DNA of 64,000 bases from contig JAJTEN010000006.1 in NCBI GenBank assembly GCA_021298155.1, forward strand, positions 34,436 through 98,435, in the 5' to 3' direction. This DNA comes from Sphingobacteriales bacterium (GTDB lineage Bacteria; Bacteroidota; Bacteroidia; UKL13-3). This document shows positions 40,037 to 47,703 of the stretch, piece after piece (position 1 is the stretch's first letter; each line of letters opens with the position of its first letter). Under the pieces are notes generated by a model. The model searched no databases, had not been told where the DNA came from, and was given only the letters and a program-made list of their open reading frames with translations. A program made the position numbers and the translations under genes.

Positions 40037-41203
40037 ATGAGTTCAGATAAATATATGAAACGTGGCGTATCTTCTCAAAAAGAGGATGTACATGCTGCCA
40101 TTAAAAACATAGACAAAGGATTATTTCCACAGGCTTTTTGCAAAATTGTTCCCGATTTCCTCGGCGGAGATGCAGATTATTGCAATCTTATGCACGCAGA
40201 TGGCGCAGGCACAAAATCATCTTTAGCCTATTTATATTGGAAAGAAACTGGGGATTTGAGCGTTTGGAAAGGCATAGCACAAGATGCCATTGTAATGAAC
40301 TTAAATGATTTATTGTGTACTGGCGTATACCAGCATATTACCCTATCTTCTACCATTGGCAGAAATAAAAATCTAATTCCTGGAGAAATCATTTCTACCA
40401 TTATTGAGGGAACTGAAGAATTTATTGAGATGCTAAATCAAAATGGCATCAAAGTTCACTCTACTGGTGGTGAAACAGCAGATGTTGGAGACTTAGTAAG
40501 AACTATTATTGTAGATTCTACAGTTACGGCTAGAGCCAAAAAAAGTGAAATTATTTCAAATCATCGCATCAAACCTGGAGATGTAATTGTTGGTTTTGCC
40601 TCATACGGCAAAGCAAGTTATGAAACACAATACAATGGCGGTATGGGAAGCAACGGACTAACCATGGCTCGCCACGATGTATTGAGCAGCTATTATAAAC
40701 ACATTACAGAAAGTTTCGATCCAATGGTGCCAGATGAGCTCGTATATACGGGTGGATTAAAATTAACAGACCAATTACCAAATCACCCATTAAATGTGGG
40801 AAAAATGATCCTTTCGCCAACCCGCACATTTAGTCCGATTATTAAGCCTATTTTAGACGAATATTTTGATAAAATTCACGGGATGGTGCATTGCACAGGT
40901 GGTGGTCAAACAAAAATTTTGCACTTTATAAACGAACACCGTATTGTGAAAGACAATTTATTTGAAACACCCCCACTCTTTTCAATGATTCAATCGCAAT
41001 CGAATACAGATTGGCAAGAAATGTATAAGGTGTTTAATATGGGTAGTTTGTTAGAGTTTTACACCGACGAAAAAACTGCAGCATCTCTCATTTCCTTGGC
41101 AAATTCTTTTCAAATTGAAGCCCAAATTATAGGCAGAGTTGAATCCAATGCAAAAAAAGAAGTAATTCTGAAACATGATCAACAAAACTTTAAATATTCC
41201 TAA
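40037..41203 (+). CDS. purM: AIR synthase-related protein / phosphoribosylformylglycinamidine cyclo-ligase
   Basis: YMKRGVSSQKEDVHAAIKNIDKG; MHADGAGTKSSLAYLYW; GGETADVGD. Confidence 0.8.
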   Translation: MSSDKYMKRGVSSQKEDVHAAIKNIDKGLFPQAFCKIVPDFLGGDADYCNLMHADGAGTKSSLAYLYWKETGDLSVWKGIAQDAIVMNLNDLLCTGVYQHITLSSTIGRNKNLIPGEIISTIIEGTEEFIEMLNQNGIKVHSTGGETADVGDLVRTIIVDSTVTARAKKSEIISNHRIKPGDVIVGFASYGKASYETQYNGGMGSNGLTMARHDVLSSYYKHITESFDPMVPDELVYTGGLKLTDQLPNHPLNVGKMILSPTRTFSPIIKPILDEYFDKIHGMVHCTGGGQTKILHFINEHRIVKDNLFETPPLFSMIQSQSNTDWQEMYKVFNMGSLLEFYTDEKTAASLISLANSFQIEAQIIGRVESNAKKEVILKHDQQNFKYS

Positions 41204-41337
41204 ATGGAAATTTGGTTTGATTTTTTAGGCTGGGAAGAAGGCGAAAATTTTTGCAGAAATTTCCGTACTTTGCGAAAGAAACAACAGATTCTTACCCTAT
41301 TGAATAGGTTTTAGGAAACTACCTCAAATTTTAGAAT

Positions 41338-42360
41338 ATGAAAATACTTGTTACAGGTGGTGCCGGATACATTGGATCTCATACCATTGTTGAATTAATT
41401 AAAGCTGGCTATGATGTGCTAGCTATAGATAACTTCGACAATTCTTTCCCAAGTGTACTAGAAAATTTAGCAAAAATTACTGGTAAGAATATAGATTTTG
41501 AAGCGGTTGATATACGTGATAAAGCGGCATTAAAAAAATACATAAACGCTCAGAATGGCATTGATGCAGTAATCCATTTTGCCGCCAATAAAGCGGTAGG
41601 CGAAAGCGTTTCTCTGCCACTTAAGTATTACGAAAATAATGTTGGCGGTACAGTAAATTTGTTAGAGGCAATGCAAGAAGCCAATATCAACCAAATTGTA
41701 TTTTCATCATCTTGCACAGTATATGGTGAGGCCACACCCCCAGTAAACGAAAATGCGCCAATTCCAGTAGCACAGTCACCCTACGGAAATACCAAGCAAA
41801 TTTGCGAAGAAATCCTAAACGACCAGAGTAAGGCAACCGATTTAAAAGTAGTAGCCCTGCGCTATTTTAATCCGGTTGGAGCCCATGAAAGCGCACTCAT
41901 TGGAGAATTACCTATAGGTGTACCCAATAATTTAGTTCCTTTCATTACCCAAACAGCAATAGGTAAAAGAGAAGTATTAACGGTTTTTGGAAACGATTAC
42001 CCTACACCAGATGGAACCTGTATTAGAGATTATATCCATGTAGTAGATTTAGCTTTAGCCCACGTTGCTGCCATCAATTTTTTAGCATTAAAGAAATACA
42101 AGGAATCCTTCTCTGTTTTTAACTTAGGTACAGGAAGAGGCAATTCTGTGTTAGAGGTGATTCAAACTTTTGAAAAAGTAAGTGGTGTAAAACTAAATTA
42201 TACAATTGGGCAACGCAGAGCTGGAGACGTTGTTCAGGTATATGCTGCCTGCGATAAAGCAGCCAATGAGTTGGGATGGAGAACCCAAAAATCTTTAGAG
42301 GAATGTATGTTAAGTGCCTGGCAGTGGGAAAAGGCAATTGCCAATAGTTCATTAAATTAA
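41338..42360 (+). CDS. galE: UDP-glucose 4-epimerase
   Basis: LVTGGAGYIGSHT; SSSCTVYGE; PYGNTKQICEEIL. Confidence 0.95.
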   Translation: MKILVTGGAGYIGSHTIVELIKAGYDVLAIDNFDNSFPSVLENLAKITGKNIDFEAVDIRDKAALKKYINAQNGIDAVIHFAANKAVGESVSLPLKYYENNVGGTVNLLEAMQEANINQIVFSSSCTVYGEATPPVNENAPIPVAQSPYGNTKQICEEILNDQSKATDLKVVALRYFNPVGAHESALIGELPIGVPNNLVPFITQTAIGKREVLTVFGNDYPTPDGTCIRDYIHVVDLALAHVAAINFLALKKYKESFSVFNLGTGRGNSVLEVIQTFEKVSGVKLNYTIGQRRAGDVVQVYAACDKAANELGWRTQKSLEECMLSAWQWEKAIANSSLN

Positions 42361-42372
42361 TTGAAAATTAGC

Positions 42373-43428
42373 ATGAATAGAAAAATATTAATAAGCGGAG
42401 GAGCTGGATTTATTGGATCGCATGTAGTGCGATTATTTGTGAATAAATACCCAAATTACCAGATTCATAACCTAGATAAATTAACCTATGCAGGTAATTT
42501 AAAAAACATAACCGACATTGAAAAAGCACCGAATTACCATTTTCACAAAATAGATTTAGTTGATGCTGCAGCTGTTAATCAATTATTTACTGCCCATCAA
42601 TTTGATGCTGTAATACATTTAGCTGCCGAAAGTCACGTAGACAGAAGTATCAGCAACCCTCTAGAGTTTGTGATGACCAATGTAGTTGGAACAGTAAATC
42701 TATTAAACGCTGCTAAAGATTGCTGGAAAGGAAATATGGAAGGAAAACGTTTTTACCATGTTTCTACAGATGAAGTGTATGGCAGTTTGCACGATGGTGG
42801 ATTCTTTTATGAAGACACCCCATACGATCCGCAATCACCTTATTCTGCTAGCAAAGCTAGTTCCGACCACTTTGTTAGGGCCTATCATAATACGTATAAA
42901 ATTCCGGTTGTAATAAGCAATTGTTCAAACAATTATGGTCCGAACCAATTTCCAGAAAAATTAATTCCATTGTTCATAAACAATATCAGAAATAACAAGC
43001 CACTGCCTGTTTATGGCAAAGGTGAAAACGTAAGAGACTGGTTATACGTTGTAGATCATGCCCGCGCTATTGATGATGTTTTTCATAAAGGGAAAAACGG
43101 TGAAACATACAATATTGGTGGGTTCAACGAGTGGACTAATATTGACTTGATTAAAGTTATTTGCAAAACTGCAGATAGACTATTAGGCAGAGCAGAAGGC
43201 GAATCAGAGAAATTGATTACTTATGTTACAGATAGGGCTGGACACGATTTGCGTTACGCAATTGATGCCAACAAAATAATGAAAGAATTAGGTTGGGAGC
43301 CAAGCTTACAATTTGAAGAAGGGATAGAAAAAACAATAAATTGGTACATAGAAAATCAGCTTTGGATGGATGAGGTAACGAGCGGAGACTATGCCAAATA
43401 TTACGATACGATGTATGCAGAAAGGTAG
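42373..43428 (+). CDS. rfbB: dTDP-glucose 4,6-dehydratase
   Basis: ILISGGAGFIGSHVVRLFV; HLAAESHVDRS; VSTDEVYGSL; PYSASKASSDHFVRAYHNTY. Confidence 0.95.
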   Translation: MNRKILISGGAGFIGSHVVRLFVNKYPNYQIHNLDKLTYAGNLKNITDIEKAPNYHFHKIDLVDAAAVNQLFTAHQFDAVIHLAAESHVDRSISNPLEFVMTNVVGTVNLLNAAKDCWKGNMEGKRFYHVSTDEVYGSLHDGGFFYEDTPYDPQSPYSASKASSDHFVRAYHNTYKIPVVISNCSNNYGPNQFPEKLIPLFINNIRNNKPLPVYGKGENVRDWLYVVDHARAIDDVFHKGKNGETYNIGGFNEWTNIDLIKVICKTADRLLGRAEGESEKLITYVTDRAGHDLRYAIDANKIMKELGWEPSLQFEEGIEKTINWYIENQLWMDEVTSGDYAKYYDTMYAER

Positions 43429-43458
43429 TTTTAAGTGTTAAGTTTTAAGTGTTAAGTG
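43428..43458 (-). repeat. Heptad array, TTAACAC family, left arm
   Basis: GTTTTAA|GTGTTAA|GTTTTAA|GTGTTAA|GTG beginning on the last base of the rfbB TAG. Confidence 0.9.
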
Positions 43459-43490
43459 ATTTTTAGCTAAATCTATTACATTGCAAATTG

Positions 43491-43514
43491 AAAAACTTAA
43501 CAACTAAAACAGTG
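43491..43514 (+). repeat. Heptad array, TTAACAC family, right arm
   Basis: AAAAACTTAACAACTAAAACAGTG, inverted complement of the left arm. Confidence 0.65.
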
Positions 43515-43545
43515 TAATAATCAAATATAAAAATTAGGACTCAAA

Positions 43546-43601
43546 CCATGGACTATCGTCTATGGACTATGGACCAAAGACTAACGACCAAATACCAAAA
43601 A
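43546..43601 (+). repeat. Heptad array, CTATGGA family, exactly eight units ending at the rfbA start codon
   Basis: CCATGGA|CTATCGT|CTATGGA|CTATGGA|CCAAAGA|CTAACGA|CCAAATA|CCAAAAA|ATG. Confidence 0.9.
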
Positions 43602-44462
43602 ATGAAAGGAATAATTCTAGCTGGGGGAAGCGGTACAAGACTGCATCCATTAACAATAGCTGTAAGCAAGCAATTAATGCCAGTTTACGACAAACCCATG
43701 ATTTATTATCCGCTTAGCACCTTGATGCTAGCTGGTATAAGAGAAATCTTAATTATTTCTACACCCCATGATTTACCCGGATTTAAAAAATTATTGGGAG
43801 ATGGTTCTCAGATAGGCTGCAGATTTGAATATGCTGAACAACCTTCACCTGATGGCTTAGCCCAAGCTTTTATTATTGGTGCTGATTTTATTGGTAAAGA
43901 TAAAGTTGCCCTAGTATTAGGCGATAATATTTTTTACGCAGCAGGCTTGAGTCAGCTATTACAAAGCAACAATGATCCAGAAGGCGGCGTTGTGTTTGCC
44001 TATCACGTGAATGATCCAGAACGGTATGGTGTAGTTGAATTTGATAAAGATATGAAGGCTTTAAGTATTGAAGAAAAACCACTGCAGCCAAAATCTAATT
44101 ATGCAGTACCCGGATTATATTTTTATGATAATTCAATAGTTGAGATTGCTGCAAACATTAAACCATCTCCTAGAGGAGAATTAGAAATAACAGATGTAAA
44201 TAAAGTATACCTGGAAGCAGGAAAATTAAAAGTTGGCGTTTTGCAAAGAGGAACTGCTTGGTTAGATACAGGTACATTTGAATCTTTAATGCAAGCCGGA
44301 CAATTTGTACAAGTAATAGAAGACAGACAAGGCTGGAAAATTGGCTGTATAGAAGAAGTTGCTTACCGCATGGGTTGGCTAGATAAAGCCGGACTTGAAA
44401 GAGAAGCCAAAAAATACCTAAAAAGTGGCTATGGCGTCTATCTCATGAATCTTTTGAAGTAA
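43602..44462 (+). CDS. rfbA: Glucose-1-phosphate thymidylyltransferase (start moved to [17 protein letters not shown])
   Basis: [16 protein letters not shown]; the 18 aa upstream in the ORF track are translated repeat. Confidence 0.95.
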   Translation: MKGIILAGGSGTRLHPLTIAVSKQLMPVYDKPMIYYPLSTLMLAGIREILIISTPHDLPGFKKLLGDGSQIGCRFEYAEQPSPDGLAQAFIIGADFIGKDKVALVLGDNIFYAAGLSQLLQSNNDPEGGVVFAYHVNDPERYGVVEFDKDMKALSIEEKPLQPKSNYAVPGLYFYDNSIVEIAANIKPSPRGELEITDVNKVYLEAGKLKVGVLQRGTAWLDTGTFESLMQAGQFVQVIEDRQGWKIGCIEEVAYRMGWLDKAGLEREAKKYLKSGYGVYLMNLLK

Positions 44463-44538
44463 TTACGAATTATTCTTAACACTTAAAACTTAACACTTTA
44501 AACTTAAAACTTAACACTTTAAACTTAACACTCTAAAC
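44462..44538 (+). repeat. Heptad array, 11 uninterrupted units filling the rfbA/44540 intergenic gap
   Basis: ATTACGA|ATTATTC|TTAACAC|TTAAAAC|TTAACAC|TTTAAAC|TTAAAAC|TTAACAC|TTTAAAC|TTAACAC|TCTAAAC then C-ATG. Confidence 0.95.
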
Positions 44539-44539
44539 C

Positions 44540-45517
44540 ATGAACATACAACACGAAGCATTAAAACAATTTAACTATCAAATAAACTTTGCCATTAATA
44601 ACTATTCCAATCACGGATTGAGTTGTTCTCAGTTCAACAATGTGCTAATTGGCGGATTGGGAGGTAGCGGTATAGGTGGCAGATTGGTAAAAAATGTTTT
44701 CGCCAATGTGTTCCCATTACCTGTTGAAGTAGTTGCAGATTATACCTTACCTGCTTATGTTAATGAAAAAACATTGGTTATTCTGGGCTCATATAGCGGC
44801 AACACAGAAGAAACACTTACCATGTTTGAAGAAGTACAAAAACGAGGTAGCCATATTATTATTCTAACAAGTGGCGGTAAATTAGGTGAACTTGCCAAAG
44901 AAAATGATTTAAAAACCTATTTCATTGAACCAGGATTTCAACCTAGAATGGCATTAGGTTTTTCGCTCACATACCTCATTCAAATCTTTGGGGATTTGGT
45001 AGGAAGTTCAAAAAGTGATGAGCTTAAAACAGTAGCCAATTTATTTGAAGATTGCAGCGAATATCAGAAAGATGCAGAAGAAGTTTTTAACGCTATTCAA
45101 TCGAGATCAAAATCAAAATTTGTGGTACTCAGTGATGGTCCATTTGAGAGTGTTGCTACACGTTTTGCCCAACAGATTCAAGAGAATGCTAAACACGAAT
45201 GTTTTACGCATGTTGTTCCAGAACATAACCACAATGTGATAGAAAGTTATTACGGTACATTAGATACTGTTTTTTTCTTTTTAGATTCTAATGCAAATAG
45301 CAGAGTAAGTGCAAGATTCGATTTCTTAGTTGGTTTATTAGAAGTAGAGAACCACAAAATTATTGAAATGGGCGTTGAACAATTTACCATTGCCAGCGTT
45401 TACCAAACCATTCACAGATTAGATTGGATAAGCTTATTGGTTGCAGATGCAAAGAAGGTAGACTCCTTAAATGTTCCAAACATTGCCTCTTTGAAATCAT
45501 ATTTAGAGAACGCATAA
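44540..45517 (+). CDS. Bifunctional phosphoglucose/phosphomannose isomerase
   Basis: GLGGSGIGGRLVKNV; LGSYSGNTEETL; C-terminal PGI/PMI region. Confidence 0.88.
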   Translation: MNIQHEALKQFNYQINFAINNYSNHGLSCSQFNNVLIGGLGGSGIGGRLVKNVFANVFPLPVEVVADYTLPAYVNEKTLVILGSYSGNTEETLTMFEEVQKRGSHIIILTSGGKLGELAKENDLKTYFIEPGFQPRMALGFSLTYLIQIFGDLVGSSKSDELKTVANLFEDCSEYQKDAEEVFNAIQSRSKSKFVVLSDGPFESVATRFAQQIQENAKHECFTHVVPEHNHNVIESYYGTLDTVFFFLDSNANSRVSARFDFLVGLLEVENHKIIEMGVEQFTIASVYQTIHRLDWISLLVADAKKVDSLNVPNIASLKSYLENA

Positions 45518-45518
45518 A

Positions 45519-46277
45519 TTGTCTATATTTAATAAAATATTTGGCACCAAGGGAATACCCAACAATAAGGGTATTCCTTTTACTAATCCCATCCAAGTTG
45601 AATTTCATTCTCATCTTATTTTTGGGGTAGATGATGGCTGTGAAACCATAGATCAAAGCATAGAATTACTTAGAAATTTTGAACAGCTAGGCATGCGGAA
45701 AGTTATTACAACTCCACATGTAATGAGTGATTTTTACAAAAACAGCAAAGAAAACATATTCCCACTCAGAGACCAGATAAGAGAGCGCTTGGTTCAAGAA
45801 AACATTCAAATAGAATTTGATGCAGCTGCAGAATACATGATAGATGATGGATTTGAAAAAAAAATCGCAGCTGGCAATCTTCTTACTTTTGGAAAAGACA
45901 ACAAACACATCTTGTTTGAATTGCCTTTTATGACAGAACCACCCAATTTAAGCACCTGTATTTTTGAACTACAAATTGCAGGTTACATTCCCGTTTTGGC
46001 CCATCCAGAAAGGTATTTATACTATGCCAATAACAAAGAAAAATACCATGAATTGAAAGAACGTGGTGTACTTATGCAATTAAATATGTTGAGTGTATTG
46101 GGTTACTATTCAAAGCCTGTAGCAGAGGCAGCAGAATATTTAGCAATCAATAACTTAATAGATTTAGTTGGTTCAGACACGCATCACATGCGGCATATGC
46201 AAATTTTACCAGAAGCTATCCAGCACAAAATTTACCGAAAAGTGTGCGAATCAGATTTATTAAATAATTATTTATAA
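45519..46277 (+). CDS. CpsB/CapC-family tyrosine-protein phosphatase
   Basis: VEFHSHLIFGVDDGCETIDQSIELL; HPERY; GSDTHHM (PHP-type). Confidence 0.88.
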   Translation: MSIFNKIFGTKGIPNNKGIPFTNPIQVEFHSHLIFGVDDGCETIDQSIELLRNFEQLGMRKVITTPHVMSDFYKNSKENIFPLRDQIRERLVQENIQIEFDAAAEYMIDDGFEKKIAAGNLLTFGKDNKHILFELPFMTEPPNLSTCIFELQIAGYIPVLAHPERYLYYANNKEKYHELKERGVLMQLNMLSVLGYYSKPVAEAAEYLAINNLIDLVGSDTHHMRHMQILPEAIQHKIYRKVCESDLLNNYL

Positions 46278-46286
46278 TTGATAGGC

Positions 46287-46294
46287 TACATTTG
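46287..46294 (+). promoter_or_regulatory. TACATTTG -7 element 7 nt before ATG 46302
   Basis: TAnnTTTG match. Confidence 0.4.
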
Positions 46295-46301
46295 CCTTAT
46301 C

Positions 46302-47624
46302 ATGAAAAAATTAACTATTTCACTTTTTTGTCTTTTCATTTTTGGGTTGAACCAAGCTACCGCATTTAGCTATGCAGAAACTGAAGCTAAAGGTTTTGAA
46401 ATAGTGAAAATGCTTTCCACAAAGCAATTTGAAGCCATAAGCAAACAAGTAGATTCTGCTTACCAAAGCAGCTACCCCGCCTATGTTTTGGAAAAAGATT
46501 GGGCAGAACTTACAGGAACTTATGGCCAATATAAAAGTGCAAAGCCGGTAAATTATGAGGTGAGTCCGTATTACCATTTCATTGCCTTTAAAATTCAATT
46601 TGAATACTTACCCTATATTTTCAATATCAGCTTTAATAGCGCAGGAAAGATTATTTACATCTCATTTATGGAGGCGCACAAAATTTATGTTGCACCAGAT
46701 TATTGTGAGGTAAGTAAATTCTTGGAAAGAAAAATTACGGTGGTAAATGGCATGTATGAACTGCCAGGCATTTTATCTGCACCTGCTGCGCCAGGCAAAA
46801 AACCGCTCGTAATTATTTTGCCAGAAGCCGGACCAACTGATAAGGATGGTTCCTATGAAGAAAACAAGCCATACAAAGACTTGGCTTGGGGATTAGCGAG
46901 TAAAGGCTTTGCCGTTTTTAGGTACGAGAAACGATCAAATAATTATGGCATTTTTCTACTGAAAGACAAAGCCGCTTATGAAAAATTTACTCCAAGAGAA
47001 GACTTATTAGATGATTTATATAAAATTATAGATTCACTCAAAACCATGGATGATATTAACCCAGAAAAAATCTTCATTTTGGGTCACGGACAAGGCGGCA
47101 TGTTAGCGCCACTTATAGCTAAAGAACGCAAAGAAGTTGCAGGTGTAATTATGATGGGTGCCAATGCAAAGCGCACCCAAGAGATGATGATAGATCAGTA
47201 TAAATATTTGAGCAAAGTAACACCAGAAAAAAAAGCCGAATACGAAGCGCAAACAAGGAATGCGATCAGAAGCATGAATAAAAAACTAAATCCGCTCACA
47301 GAACATCACCTAATGCCTTATGATGTGCAGGCTACTTATTGGATTTGGCTGAACCAATACCCTCACTTAGATATTTCGAAGAGATTAAATAAACCGCAAT
47401 TTGTAATGCATGGCGAAAGAGATTACCAAGCGAATATGGAGAATTACGAATTATGGAAAAAAACCCTAGAAAAAAATAAAAAAGCTACCATAAAATTGTA
47501 CCCCAGACTCAACCATTTGTTTTATGCAGGCGATACCCAATCTACGTATAGCGAATATTATTTGAAAAGTAATATCCCAGAAAATGTTATTATAGATATT
47601 AGCAACTGGTTATCAAACCAATAA
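46302..47624 (+). CDS. Alpha/beta hydrolase with N-terminal DUF3887-like domain
   Basis: Signal peptide MKKLTISLFCLFIFG; ILGHGQGGMLAPLIA nucleophile elbow. Confidence 0.8.
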   Translation: MKKLTISLFCLFIFGLNQATAFSYAETEAKGFEIVKMLSTKQFEAISKQVDSAYQSSYPAYVLEKDWAELTGTYGQYKSAKPVNYEVSPYYHFIAFKIQFEYLPYIFNISFNSAGKIIYISFMEAHKIYVAPDYCEVSKFLERKITVVNGMYELPGILSAPAAPGKKPLVIILPEAGPTDKDGSYEENKPYKDLAWGLASKGFAVFRYEKRSNNYGIFLLKDKAAYEKFTPREDLLDDLYKIIDSLKTMDDINPEKIFILGHGQGGMLAPLIAKERKEVAGVIMMGANAKRTQEMMIDQYKYLSKVTPEKKAEYEAQTRNAIRSMNKKLNPLTEHHLMPYDVQATYWIWLNQYPHLDISKRLNKPQFVMHGERDYQANMENYELWKKTLEKNKKATIKLYPRLNHLFYAGDTQSTYSEYYLKSNIPENVIIDISNWLSNQ

Positions 47625-47703
47625 AAAGGCTCATTTTTCCTAATTTTTACCATTTTTACGAGCTAGTTTATATTATATTCGTGGCAAATTTTAGTGCCAC
47701 CGT

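Noticed and set aside
43548-43601. N-terminal extension [18 protein letters not shown] of RfbA as genuine protein
   Set aside because: It is translated heptad repeat; the canonical start MKGIILAGG lies directly after it. Kept only as a possibility in findings.
44462-44538. CRISPR array
   Set aside because: 7-bp units without 20-40 bp spacers and no cas genes in the window.
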